DNA from: an uncultured Alphaproteobacteria bacterium
GTDB lineage: Bacteria > Pseudomonadota > Alphaproteobacteria > Rhodobacterales > Rhodobacteraceae
Assembly (NCBI GenBank): GCA_902611475.1
Contig: CACLZW010000001.1
Location: 44,807 to 108,806, forward strand
Direction of reading: 5' to 3'
Length of the DNA: 64,000 nucleotides
A program made the translations under genes and the position numbers. The notes beneath the pieces are model-generated. The model was not told the origin of the DNA. It did not search any database and saw nothing but the letters and a program-made list of their open reading frames with translations. This document shows, piece after piece, positions 48,670-58,504 of the stretch (positions are counted from its first letter, which is position 1; the number at the start of each line of letters is the position of its first letter).

Positions 48670-49446
48670 CTAAATTACTGCAATGCTGACTTTCCCATGA
48701 TTAGAAAGAATATGGTTTATCTTATCCCCCACTTTTGCTTGTCTTACTTTAAAGACACTTCCCGTTATTATAATCATTCCAGGTTTTAGTTCACTTTTAC
48801 GCGAGTGTAGCTCATTGATCAACCAGCACAGATTTTCAAAAGGCTTCGCGTCAAGCACGCCAGTTGTTAACCTTGGTTCATTATTCCATTCACAGGTCGA
48901 TTGTATGTCCAGAAAATCTTTTTCCTGCCAATTATTTATTGGATCTCCTAAAACTAGGCCACCGGACCACGCATTATCACAGGCTAGAGAAAGTGGATCT
49001 AGACCATCATAATTTGCACCCCTATCATCTATAAGCTCGATAGCGGGTAAAACATTTAGAATATCGTGAACAATATTTTCTGGTTTTCGTTGGATAGAGG
49101 GATCTATAATGCGTTCAGATAGTTCAAAGGCTAATTCAAACTCGACACTCATTCTATGGTAGTTCTTTAGAACGATTGTCTTAGGACTATTGAAAATTTC
49201 ATTCTTAAAGAGACCACCATAAACTGGGTGACTGATTTTGTGATAGTCTTGTTGTATTTTAGAAGATAGGGCAATTTTGTATCCTCCAAGTGATCCTCGG
49301 GGTAACTTTTGCCGTAATTGCGTCTGAACTTCGTAAGCTTCATCGAAATCTTTTGGTTTCATATCTTTTTCAAGATTTACAAATCTATCACCGGCTTCGT
49401 GCGCCTCAAAAAGGAAGGTACTTATTTTTTCGACATTTGACTTCAT
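48670..49446 (-). CDS. 2-keto-4-pentenoate hydratase / FAH-family protein
   Basis: YEVQTQLRQKLPRGSLGGYKIALSSKIQQ, FELAFELSERI, IELIDDR, LCWLINELHSRKSELKPGMIIITGSVF. Confidence 0.85.
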   Translation of the reverse strand: MKSNVEKISTFLFEAHEAGDRFVNLEKDMKPKDFDEAYEVQTQLRQKLPRGSLGGYKIALSSKIQQDYHKISHPVYGGLFKNEIFNSPKTIVLKNYHRMSVEFELAFELSERIIDPSIQRKPENIVHDILNVLPAIELIDDRGANYDGLDPLSLACDNAWSGGLVLGDPINNWQEKDFLDIQSTCEWNNEPRLTTGVLDAKPFENLCWLINELHSRKSELKPGMIIITGSVFKVRQAKVGDKINHILSNHGKVSIAVI

Positions 49447-49468
49447 GTACTTTATGTAACATTTTTTT

Positions 49469-50281
49469 TCAATTTTCCAAAAGCTTTAGTATCCATTGTG
49501 TTCTAGCATTCGCCTGAGCGATCATTGCTATTGCAACCTGTTCCAATATTTTCGCTTTTGCCAATTTCATACTCTCCGCGGCAAAATCTGCGTCTTCAAT
49601 AGTACTTCTGGATTTGATCAGGTTTACTTTACTATTATCGAGGTTGGACATTATGAAATCCAGTCTATTTGATAATGCTCCGGCAGCGCCTCTTTTTTCA
49701 TTAATATCTTCTATCGCCGTATCAATGATGCTCAAATAGTTCTCCGCGTTGCTTCTCGTCGTTAAATCTTGTGTTAATCCTAGTGTAGAGGCGCTCAGAG
49801 TATAGGCTTGAACCTCCAGCGTGTTACCGGATCGAGGTCCAATCTGAAGATAGTGCAGGTTTCCATCAAATACTGGTTTGCCTCCGAAAGAGGTAGTGCT
49901 ACCGATGCGAGTAATTTCCAGTTCTAGTTGCGATAACTCGGAGTCTAACGCCAATCTATCAGCGGCAGAATTCGTATCACTTATAGCTTGGATAGTTAGC
50001 TCGCGCATTCTTAGCAAGATAGATTGTACTTCAGATAAACTTGTTTCCAAAGTGTCTATTAAAGATTGTCCGTCTGCTGCATTTTTCGACGCGGTCTCTA
50101 TTCCTTGGATTTCTGCATTTAGTCTCATTACTTGATGAATTCCGGCGGGATCATCAGATGCCTTGTTAATTCTTTTACCAGTGGACAAACGTTCCATAGC
50201 TTCATTCATCAAACTCGACGAACGACTCAACGCAATCAATGCAATTCCAATTGCACTGTCATTGTTTATAGTTAACGACAT
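49469..50281 (-). CDS. Flagellin-like protein (orphan)
   Basis: LSTGKRINKASDDPAGIHQVMRLNAEIQGIETASKNAADGQSLIDTLETSLSEVQSILLRMRELTIQA; C-terminal STIEDADFAAESMKLAKAKILEQVAIAMIAQAN. Confidence 0.9.
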   Translation of the reverse strand: MSLTINNDSAIGIALIALSRSSSLMNEAMERLSTGKRINKASDDPAGIHQVMRLNAEIQGIETASKNAADGQSLIDTLETSLSEVQSILLRMRELTIQAISDTNSAADRLALDSELSQLELEITRIGSTTSFGGKPVFDGNLHYLQIGPRSGNTLEVQAYTLSASTLGLTQDLTTRSNAENYLSIIDTAIEDINEKRGAAGALSNRLDFIMSNLDNSKVNLIKSRSTIEDADFAAESMKLAKAKILEQVAIAMIAQANARTQWILKLLEN

Positions 50282-50396
50282 ACCAAACCCATTATCCCAA
50301 TACTATAAACGACAAAAATTACCAAATTTATATTTATATATATTGTTTAATTCAGAATATGAACTAAGCTTACCTTCGAAAAATAGGGAAAAATTT

Positions 50397-51029
50397 ATGA
50401 AACTTTATCAATTTGATCTAGCTCCTGCCTCTAAGAGAGTTAATTTATTTCTCGCAGAAACAGGAATTGAGGTGCCAGTGGTGCAACTTAATGTTAGAGA
50501 TGGGGATCAATTTGAAGAGCCTTACAACTCGCTTAATCCATTCCATTGCATTCCCTTTCTGGAATTAGCTGATGGGACTGTAATTTCCGAAAGTATAGCA
50601 ATCTGTAGATTTTTAGAAGAGACTAATAACGCTTCAAAAAAGCTATTTGGAAAGACTTCTAAAGAAAGGGCGATCATTGAAATGTGGAATAGACGACTTG
50701 AAATTGATGGTTATATTCCGCTTATTAATGGCATCAGAAATAAATTTGAGAGATACGAAGGAAAAGTTTTACCCGGAACGCGTAACGATTTACCACAAGT
50801 CCCGGCGATTGCGAAAAGAGGGATAGAGTCGTGCCGAATATTGTTCGAGAGACTAAACGGTCATTTAAATACAACCTTATATGTAGCGGGTGAAGCGTTT
50901 AGCATCGCTGATATAACGGGCTACGAGGTAGTACAGCTAGCCATTGCTATTGAAATGAATTTTGATGAATTTGAAGAAGTCAAAGCGTGGCATAAAAAAC
51001 TGGATAAAAGGTTCAAGTCATATGAATAA
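50397..51029 (+). CDS. Glutathione S-transferase family protein
   Basis: MKLYQFDLAPASKRVNLFLAETGIEVPVVQLNVRDGDQF, CIPFLELADGTVISESIAICRFLEE. Start at ATG 50397, not the 50163 track start. Confidence 0.9.
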   Translation: MKLYQFDLAPASKRVNLFLAETGIEVPVVQLNVRDGDQFEEPYNSLNPFHCIPFLELADGTVISESIAICRFLEETNNASKKLFGKTSKERAIIEMWNRRLEIDGYIPLINGIRNKFERYEGKVLPGTRNDLPQVPAIAKRGIESCRILFERLNGHLNTTLYVAGEAFSIADITGYEVVQLAIAIEMNFDEFEEVKAWHKKLDKRFKSYE

Positions 51030-51732
51030 AAAATTATGTATATTAACAGGAGTCGGACCGGAAACTGGTACAGGTGCCGAAATTGCGCGTTTTTTTTCGG
51101 AAAATGGCTATCATGTTGCCATGATTGCTCGAACTGAAGAAAATCTAAAATATTTAGAAAGAAAGTATGGCAATACCTCGGCTTATCCTTGCGATGTCGG
51201 GAAAATAGAGGACTTTCAAAAAACAATTAAAAAAATAGAAACCGACCTTGGCCCAGCTGAGGTTGTGATACATAATGCTCCTTTGGGAACACGAGGACCC
51301 ATCCTTGATTTGAGCTACGAAGATTTGGAAAAAAATTTTAGAGTTAACACAACCGCGTTACTTATTTTATCGCAAATGACTCTTCCAAAAATGTTAGAAA
51401 GAGAAAGCGGAACAATTATTGTAACTGGCAACACAGCTGCGGAAAGAGGAAAAGATGGATGGGGTTTTTTTGCTGCATCTAAATCTGCTCAGAAGATACT
51501 AGCAGAATCCATGGCTAGGGAATTTGGGCCAAAAGGAATTCACGTAGCTTACATAATTATAGACGCGTTAATTGACACACCAAGAACGAGGCCTCGGCTT
51601 GCTCCAGATAAGCCAGACAATTTTTTTGCTTCACCAACAAACATTGCAAAAGAAATATTTAATGTCGTAAAGCAGAATAAATCAGCGTGGTCATTTCGTG
51701 TCGAATTAAGACCCTTTGGTGAGTATTGGTAG
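51022..51732 (+). CDS. Short-chain dehydrogenase/reductase-like protein
   Basis: CILTGVGPETGTGAEIARFFSENGYHVAMIARTEENL, VIHNAPLGTRGP, ASKSAQKILAESMAREFGPKGIHVAYI. Start at ATG 51022. Confidence 0.85.
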   Translation: MNKKLCILTGVGPETGTGAEIARFFSENGYHVAMIARTEENLKYLERKYGNTSAYPCDVGKIEDFQKTIKKIETDLGPAEVVIHNAPLGTRGPILDLSYEDLEKNFRVNTTALLILSQMTLPKMLERESGTIIVTGNTAAERGKDGWGFFAASKSAQKILAESMAREFGPKGIHVAYIIIDALIDTPRTRPRLAPDKPDNFFASPTNIAKEIFNVVKQNKSAWSFRVELRPFGEYW

Positions 51733-51760
51733 AACCACTATAGAAATTGCAACCTAAATA

Positions 51761-52030
51761 TTAGTTCACGCCAACCAAATCAAGTGCTTCTTTGCACTTA
51801 TCAGTTTCATATGTTGATAAACCTAAATTTACATTATAATGACATTCGGTTGTTAACTGATCAACCTTTCGTAGGGTTGCACTATCAAGAGATGCCACTT
51901 CTATAGCTTTATTTATTTTGTTAGTGAATAACGCTGTTTTTGCACCACAATTTGCATTCCATCCTTCTCCAGCAAAGGACGCAGTGCCCAGACAAAAAAC
52001 ACCAGCGGTGAATAATAATTTAAGATCCAT
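51761..52030 (-). CDS. Small secreted hypothetical protein
   Basis: Signal peptide MDLKLLFTAGVFCLGTASFAGEG; 89 aa with three cysteines in the mature part. Confidence 0.6.
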   Translation of the reverse strand: MDLKLLFTAGVFCLGTASFAGEGWNANCGAKTALFTNKINKAIEVASLDSATLRKVDQLTTECHYNVNLGLSTYETDKCKEALDLVGVN

Positions 52031-52113
52031 AATAAGCCTCCTTTTGTTCAGTTCTACAGTGGTAACATAAAAGCTATAAAGCGTAAAGGTTTATATTTTG
52101 AACTTTCTGATTT

Positions 52114-52989
52114 TTATTTCAGAATATTTCGAAAGATCACCTTATCGTTATTCCAATCAATTATTGCTTTTTTCTCTGGTAATTGGTCGAAACGATTAAT
52201 TAGCTTTTTAAATGTTTTTTTATTACTTTTTACCAATAATCTAATTGATTTTCTTGCATTATAACCTTGAACTAACGCTCTTATTTCTTTAAGAAATAAT
52301 TTCTTTAGTTTTTGACTTTTTACCTTTGTAACAAAAAAAATTCCAAGGGAGAGCATAACAAAAAATTGCTCTACATCTCCAAAGCCTCGGATATTTTTCC
52401 CAGAAAAAATTTTTTCAATCATAATTTCTGTATTTTTTAGTTCCAAATTGCCTTGATTTAAGTTTTTTAAAAATTTCCTTTTCTCGAAAGTTCTACGCGT
52501 TGCAGATTTTTCTTTACACACTGGTGCTAAGACTGAGTTTAAGAAATGCGACTTATCGTTAAGTGATATCTCGATAGAGTTTTCTAGCTTTACATACAAT
52601 AGGATCATGTCCACATTGGTGCTCACTAACCATGACTTGATGCCACTTAGAGACAATTTATTTTTATGTTTATTAAAAGTAGTTTTCATAGGAGAATCAG
52701 AGATTTCTCTGACTGCTAGCGAAATAGTTGCATTAATTTTTTGTTTAAAGTGATATCTTATTGCACATTGATAAGCAGAAAAAAAAATCCATGACAGATT
52801 ATTTGAAACAGATGCCACAGTAATTAGAGACCTAATATAATCGGTTTTTGATAGATTTTTTTGCCTCCAGAATTGGAAAAAACGCTCTTCTTTTTGAAGC
52901 CGGGAAGCAAGATTTTTTCGTTCAAAAAGTAGATTAACAGGAGGTATTTTTAAATAGTAATTAATTTTATTAGTCCTTGCAAAAATTTT
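52114..52989 (-). CDS. Hypothetical protein, remote acyl-CoA-dehydrogenase-like; start codon unresolved
   Basis: Track start is GTG 52818, but the frame stays open upstream to the stop at 52990-52992 with protein-like sequence (INYYLKIPPVNLLFERKNLASRLQKEERFFQFWRQKNLSKTDYIRSLIT). LSLSGIKSWLVSTNVDMILLYVK resembles the ACAD middle domain. Confidence 0.5.
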   Translation of the reverse strand, partial: KIFARTNKINYYLKIPPVNLLFERKNLASRLQKEERFFQFWRQKNLSKTDYIRSLITVASVSNNLSWIFFSAYQCAIRYHFKQKINATISLAVREISDSPMKTTFNKHKNKLSLSGIKSWLVSTNVDMILLYVKLENSIEISLNDKSHFLNSVLAPVCKEKSATRRTFEKRKFLKNLNQGNLELKNTEIMIEKIFSGKNIRGFGDVEQFFVMLSLGIFFVTKVKSQKLKKLFLKEIRALVQGYNARKSIRLLVKSNKKTFKKLINRFDQLPEKKAIIDWNNDKVIFRNILK

Positions 52990-53084
52990 TTATTCCATTG
53001 GAAACGAGAAAACAGCCTTTACATATTTATTTAAAGTTCATATTAAGTGGTACAAATTTTTTTTAAACCATTAATGAGGCGGTC

Positions 53085-54683
53085 GTGATAAAAACAGCAA
53101 TTTCAATATTAGCTGAGAGTTATCAAAATAATTCTCTTAACAACCAGCTCTCAATATCATTATTACGAGTTGAAATTCTTGCAGGACTAACGGTCGCAAT
53201 AGCATTAGTTCCTGAAGCAGTTGCTTTTGCTTTTGTGGCGGGAGTAGAGCCTCTTGTTGGACTATACGCCGCTTTTATCGTTGGTTTGATTACTGCTCTT
53301 TTTGGAGGAAGACCGGGGATGATCTCGGGAGCGACAGGTGCATTGGCTGTTGTTATGATTTCCCTTGTATCGGAGCACGGTGTTCAATACCTATTTGCTA
53401 CTGTAATCCTTATGGGTATACTTCAAATACTTGCTGGTGTTTTTAAGCTAGGAAAATTTATTCGGATGGTTCCTCAACCAGTGATGTTGGGTTTTGTTAA
53501 TGGGCTCGCAATAGTAATTGGCCTCGCCCAAATAAGGCAATTCCAATATGAAACTGCAGATGGCAATTTGGAATGGATGAGCGGTATGTTATTAAGCACT
53601 TCGGTCTTGATAGTCTGTATTACAATGGTATTAATTTGGCTTACTCCAAAAATAACACGACTATTGCCTGGACCCTTAGCAGCAATAATAATTGTCAGCC
53701 TAGTTGTTATTTATTTTGATATTCCTGTTCCATCCGTCGGAGATCTCGCCCCGGTGGCTGGTGGTTTGCCACTTTTTTCTATTCCGATGGTTCCTCTAAA
53801 CTTAGAAACTTTATATATTATTTTCCCTTATGCGATAGTGCTGTCTGCTATTGGATTAATTGAAAGTCTTTTAACTCTGAACCTGGTTGGGGAAATCACG
53901 AATAAAAGAGGTGGAACGAGACAAGAGTGCATGGCGCAAGGCGCTGCAAATACCATTACGGGTTTTTTTGGTGGTATGGGTGGATGTGCGATGATTGGTC
54001 AGTCTATGATTAATGTTAAATCTGGCGGAAGAACAAGAATTGCCGCCACGGCCGCCGCTCTTTTTCTACTTTTCTTTATTTTATATGGCAGTGTGCTTAT
54101 TGAAGCCATTCCAATAGCCGCTTTAGTGGGCGTTATGTTCATGGTGGTAATTGGTACCTTTGCTTGGAATTCTATCAGCTTAATCACAAAAATCCCAAAA
54201 TCTGATGCTCTTGTTATCGTCTTGGTAACTGTTGTCACAGTTCTCGAAGACTTAGCTGTTGCTGTTTTAGTGGGTGTTATAGTTTCTGCTTTAGTATTTG
54301 CATGGAACTCTGCTATAAGGATAAGAGCCGTTGAACGCCCCTCTATAAGAACAAAGGGAGCTAAAGTTTATGATATTGAAGGACCTCTTTTTTTTGGATC
54401 CGTCGAAAGTTTTGTTGATATTTTCAAACCAGATGATGACCCGAAAACAGTTATTCTAGATTTTGCTAAGTCAAAGGTAGTTGATCAATCAGCGTTGAAA
54501 GCCATTGAAGATATTGCTGAAAAATATCAAAGTTCTGGAAGAGAGGTGAAATTACGTCACTTAAGCCGTGATTGTCATGACCTCTTGACAAAAACAGGTC
54601 AGCTTATGGTAGACAGCGATGACGATCCAACTTACCAGATAGCTGTTGATTATAATGTAAAGACAGGCGTTTTAGCTAAATAA
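53085..54683 (+). CDS. SulP-family inorganic anion transporter with STAS domain
   Basis: EILAGLTVAIALVPEAVAFAFVAGVEPLVGLYAAFIVGLITALFGGRPGMISGATGA; C-terminal VDQSALKAIEDIAEKYQSSGREVKLRHLS. Confidence 0.95.
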   Translation: MIKTAISILAESYQNNSLNNQLSISLLRVEILAGLTVAIALVPEAVAFAFVAGVEPLVGLYAAFIVGLITALFGGRPGMISGATGALAVVMISLVSEHGVQYLFATVILMGILQILAGVFKLGKFIRMVPQPVMLGFVNGLAIVIGLAQIRQFQYETADGNLEWMSGMLLSTSVLIVCITMVLIWLTPKITRLLPGPLAAIIIVSLVVIYFDIPVPSVGDLAPVAGGLPLFSIPMVPLNLETLYIIFPYAIVLSAIGLIESLLTLNLVGEITNKRGGTRQECMAQGAANTITGFFGGMGGCAMIGQSMINVKSGGRTRIAATAAALFLLFFILYGSVLIEAIPIAALVGVMFMVVIGTFAWNSISLITKIPKSDALVIVLVTVVTVLEDLAVAVLVGVIVSALVFAWNSAIRIRAVERPSIRTKGAKVYDIEGPLFFGSVESFVDIFKPDDDPKTVILDFAKSKVVDQSALKAIEDIAEKYQSSGREVKLRHLSRDCHDLLTKTGQLMVDSDDDPTYQIAVDYNVKTGVLAK

Positions 54684-54697
54684 TTTAATCTTGTAAA

Positions 54698-55864
54698 TCA
54701 ATTAGTGGGCAATTGCTTTTCTACCAGCCTAGCTAAAACTGATGCACCCACCGGAATTATATCTGGATCTAGTGTAAACTTAGGGCTATGCAGCGGTTGA
54801 GTTCCACTGTGGCCTATCCTACAGTATGCTCCTCTAACATGTTTTAACATATCTGCAAAGTCTTCAGAGCCAGTAGCAGGCCGTGCGGTTCTTATAATAT
54901 TCTCTTTTCCAACAATTTCTTCTGCGGCATCCATATAACAATCACTTAGTTCATTGTCATTATGTAGAACATCAAAAGTATTTCGAAGATCAGGTATCAC
55001 TTCAACGTTATAGGTTGCTTCAAGCCCTCTGCATATCGCTTTTACACGATCTTCAACTAACGCATAAACTTCTTCGGAAAAATACCGTATTGTTCCACAA
55101 AGAATAGCTTCCTCAGGTATTACATTGTACGCCGAGCCAGAATGGATCTGAGTTATTGATAAGACAACGCTTTCTAGCGGTGGCGTGTTTCTTGAAACTA
55201 TAGCCTGCATTTGATCAATCATGTTTGCGCAAATAATAATCGGATCTATTGATTGATGAGGCATAGCAGCATGACTTCCTTTTGCATTTATTGTTATATC
55301 AAAAAAAGAAGCACCAGCCATGGCTTTACCTTTGCATATTGTAATCTCACTATGTCTACCATTTGGAGAATTATGTATTCCATAAATTTCAGAGCATGGG
55401 AATTTTTCAAATAAACCCTCTTTTAGCATAAGTCGCGCTCCTCCTAGTCCTTCCTCAGCTGGTTGAAAAATTAAGATAGCCTTTCCTTTAAAATTGCGGG
55501 TTTCACACAGATGCTTTGCTGCCCCCAGTAACATTGTAGTATGCCCATCGTGCCCACAAGCATGCATTTTGCCAGGGTTTTTTGATGCATAATCAAGATT
55601 AGTGGTTTCCTCAATTGGGAGTGCATCCATGTCTGCTCTTAAACCAATTTGATTAGCACCTTTTTGCTTGCCATTTATTACAGCTACCACTCCTGTTTTT
55701 CCAATATTTGTATGTATCTCATCCACTCCAAAATCTTGAAGCCTTTTTTTTACTATTTCAGATGTTCTTACCTCTTCAAACCCTAATTCGGGATGCTGGT
55801 GAAGATCTTTAAAGATTTTTTTTAGTTCATTGGATATTTTGTCTATTTCTGGTAAAATATTCAT
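54698..55864 (-). CDS. M20-family amidohydrolase (hippurate hydrolase-like)
   Basis: HQHPELGFEE, GLRADMDALPIEE, HACGHDGHTTMLLGAAKHL, QPAEEGLGGARLMLKEGL. Confidence 0.93.
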   Translation of the reverse strand: MNILPEIDKISNELKKIFKDLHQHPELGFEEVRTSEIVKKRLQDFGVDEIHTNIGKTGVVAVINGKQKGANQIGLRADMDALPIEETTNLDYASKNPGKMHACGHDGHTTMLLGAAKHLCETRNFKGKAILIFQPAEEGLGGARLMLKEGLFEKFPCSEIYGIHNSPNGRHSEITICKGKAMAGASFFDITINAKGSHAAMPHQSIDPIIICANMIDQMQAIVSRNTPPLESVVLSITQIHSGSAYNVIPEEAILCGTIRYFSEEVYALVEDRVKAICRGLEATYNVEVIPDLRNTFDVLHNDNELSDCYMDAAEEIVGKENIIRTARPATGSEDFADMLKHVRGAYCRIGHSGTQPLHSPKFTLDPDIIPVGASVLARLVEKQLPTN

Positions 55865-55948
55865 ACATTTATTCCTGCTTTAATAAATTGCGATAACTAG
55901 CATGCAAAGAATACGAGCTTAAATTATTTATAAATTTTAACAAGCTAA

Positions 55949-56935
55949 TTGGAGAAAAAATTGTCAAAGGCGATCATCGTAAGTGCATATGGTTCCTCTG
56001 AAGTCTTGTACTACAAGGAAAGGGACATCAGTGAACCTTCTGCTAATGAAATTAGAATTAGAAATACGGCTATAGGTGTAAACTATCATGACGTATATGT
56101 ACGATCGGGACTTTACAAAACACTGACTTTACCCGGCATTCCAGGGTGCGAAGCTAGTGGTATAGTCGAAAAGATTGGCGATAATGTCGAAGGCTTTGTG
56201 GTTGGAGAAAGAGTAACGTTTTGCACAAGAGAATATGGGGCTTATGCAACCCACATAAATATATCGCATGATAAAGTAATTAAAATCCCTGATTTTTTAA
56301 GTGATGAATTAGTTGCAACAAATTTCCTAAGAGCGATGACAGTAGAAATGCTTATTAATCGAATAACATTAGTTGACTCATCAAAAACAATTTTGGTAAC
56401 AGCCGCGTCTGGGGGCGTTGGTCGCCTACTTTGCCAATGGGCAGCGGCAATGGGTGTGAAGGTAATAGGGAGTGTAGGATCACAAGAGAAAATAGAGGAC
56501 GCGAAATTGAATGGATGTATTGAAACTTTAGTTTCGAGTGACAAAAATTTTAGTGAGAAAGTGTTAGGTATTACTAATGGAAAAGGTGTGGATATCGTTT
56601 TCGACTCTGTGGGGAATGACACCTTTGAGTCTTCTCTATTATCACTAGCGAATTGTGGATATCTCATTAATTTTGGTCAATCATCAGGTCCCGTCAAACC
56701 CGTTTTAATGAGTACATTAGCTGAGAAATCACTATCTATTTCTCGCCCTATACTTTTTCATTATTTTGGTAATCGGAAAAACTATGAAAATATGGCAGCT
56801 TCGGTCTTTAAAGCTTTTGAAGATGAAATAATTAAGGTTTCGGAATTTTTGCCATTTGATTTGAAAGATGCATCAAATGCGCATGACACTCTAGAATCTA
56901 GAAAGGGCGGGGGAAGTATATATTTAGTCCCTTGA
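55949..56935 (+). CDS. Zinc-type alcohol dehydrogenase-like / quinone oxidoreductase
   Basis: YHDVYVRSGLYKTLTLPGIPGCEASGIVEKIGDNVEGF, ILVTAASGGVGRLLCQWAAAMGVKVIGSVGS. TTG start. Confidence 0.9.
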   Translation: MEKKLSKAIIVSAYGSSEVLYYKERDISEPSANEIRIRNTAIGVNYHDVYVRSGLYKTLTLPGIPGCEASGIVEKIGDNVEGFVVGERVTFCTREYGAYATHINISHDKVIKIPDFLSDELVATNFLRAMTVEMLINRITLVDSSKTILVTAASGGVGRLLCQWAAAMGVKVIGSVGSQEKIEDAKLNGCIETLVSSDKNFSEKVLGITNGKGVDIVFDSVGNDTFESSLLSLANCGYLINFGQSSGPVKPVLMSTLAEKSLSISRPILFHYFGNRKNYENMAASVFKAFEDEIIKVSEFLPFDLKDASNAHDTLESRKGGGSIYLVP

Positions 56936-56944
56936 TTCAATAAA

Positions 56945-57835
56945 ATGGAAAAAATAGAAATAGGCTGGAAGTATCCTGAAGCTATAATATCATGTAAATG
57001 GCTCCAAAAAAATTTAGGAAATAAGAATTTACGTATTTATGATTGTACAACATTTTTGCACTACACAGATGATCATCCTTCTAAACCCTATGACGTTGAG
57101 AGCGGCCACCAGGATTATTTAAGGGAACATATTCCTGGGGCATCATTTCTAGATCTTCAAATCCAGATTTCAGATCCAGAAAGTCAATATAAATTTACTT
57201 TGCCTGACATTGAGCGCTTAAGTAATAGTTTTGGTAAGTTAGGAATTGGTGACCCATACCATATTATTTTGTATTCAACAAATGGACTTCAGTGGGCCAC
57301 CAGGGTTTGGTGGATGATTTACATGCTGGGATATAAAAAGGTTAGCGTATTAAACGGTGGTTTAAGAGAGTGGAATCGAAATAATTATGATATTGAATCT
57401 GGAGAAAATTTTTATCCTAGAACAGAATTCTCAAGTTCCAAAAATCAAGGCTTTTTTGTGGGTAAGGAAAAAACATTAGATGCCATGGAAGATAATAGGT
57501 GTATTTTAATTAATGCACTGACAAGTGATATTCACAATGGAGAAAGTACGCGTTATGGGAGACCAGGTAGGATCCCAGGAAGTATAAATATTCCATTTAG
57601 TGATCTGATGGATATGAGTACGCATATGTTAAAATCACCTAAAGAAGCATTGTCGGTTTTTGCAAAACATAATATCACAAAAGATAGTGAGATACTTAAC
57701 TACTGTGGAGGTGGTATTGCAGCCACATTGAATGCTTTTGTTTTGTACCAACTTGGTTTTCAGAAATTAAAAGTTTACGATAATTCTCTTAGTGAATGGG
57801 CTATGGATAAGAGTCTTCCTATGGAAATGGATTAG
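56945..57835 (+). CDS. Sulfurtransferase (two rhodanese domains; 3-mercaptopyruvate sulfurtransferase-like)
   Basis: GHQDYLREHIPGASFLDLQ, VSVLNGGLREWNR, GRIPGSINIPFSDLMD, EILNYCGGGIAATLNAFVLYQLG. Confidence 0.9.
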   Translation: MEKIEIGWKYPEAIISCKWLQKNLGNKNLRIYDCTTFLHYTDDHPSKPYDVESGHQDYLREHIPGASFLDLQIQISDPESQYKFTLPDIERLSNSFGKLGIGDPYHIILYSTNGLQWATRVWWMIYMLGYKKVSVLNGGLREWNRNNYDIESGENFYPRTEFSSSKNQGFFVGKEKTLDAMEDNRCILINALTSDIHNGESTRYGRPGRIPGSINIPFSDLMDMSTHMLKSPKEALSVFAKHNITKDSEILNYCGGGIAATLNAFVLYQLGFQKLKVYDNSLSEWAMDKSLPMEMD

Positions 57836-57871
57836 GTTTTGATTAAATAATGAAAAATTAGAGAGGTTTTT

Positions 57872-58504
57872 TTGGGTAAAGACGTTCCAATACTATATAG
57901 TTTTCGTAGATGTCCATATGCCATAAGAGCTAGGTGGGCCCTTCTTTCATCAAACATTGAAGTGGAATTAAGAGAAGTTGTTTTGAAGGATAAGCCACAT
58001 GAATTCTTGAAGGCTTCAAACACTGGCACCGTTCCATGCTTAAAATTAAAGAATAAAATAATTGACGAGAGTATTGATATAATGATCTGGGCTTTAAGAA
58101 AAAATGACCCAGAGGGCTGGTTAGATATGCCTGCTGAAGGGTACCGTTTAATTGATGAGGTTGAGAAAAAATTTAAACCTAACTTGGACAAAACAAAATA
58201 CGCTACTCGGTATCCCCAAAATGATTGTAAAGTCAGCAAGAATTTGGCCATAGAGTATTTGATTAATCTAGACAAAAAAATAAAGGGGGAATTCCTTTAT
58301 GGTGAGCAACCAAAGTTAGCTGATATAGCTATATTTCCATTCGTTAGACAATTTGCAAACATAGACATAAAGTGGTTTAGTGAATTTGGGTGGCAAAAGC
58401 TTCAAAATTGGCTAAATGCTTTTGTTGGATCAAATATGTTTGATAAATCACAAAAGAAATTTGTTAAATGGAGGCCGGCGGCTGACCCGGTATTTTTCCC
58501 TTGA
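57872..58504 (+). CDS. Glutathione S-transferase-like (CPxx thioredoxin-fold)
   Basis: ILYSFRRCPYAIRARWALLSSNIEVELREVVLKDKPHEFLKASNTGTVPCLKL; TTG start. Confidence 0.85.
   Translation: MGKDVPILYSFRRCPYAIRARWALLSSNIEVELREVVLKDKPHEFLKASNTGTVPCLKLKNKIIDESIDIMIWALRKNDPEGWLDMPAEGYRLIDEVEKKFKPNLDKTKYATRYPQNDCKVSKNLAIEYLINLDKKIKGEFLYGEQPKLADIAIFPFVRQFANIDIKWFSEFGWQKLQNWLNAFVGSNMFDKSQKKFVKWRPAADPVFFP

Noticed and set aside
48162-48689. 175-aa plus-strand ORF opposite the ATC-hydrolase-like gene
   Set aside because: Antisense shadow ORF; the minus-strand frame has coherent family motifs.
56242-56667. 141-aa minus-strand ORF inside the quinone oxidoreductase
   Set aside because: Shadow ORF on the antisense strand of a well-supported dehydrogenase.
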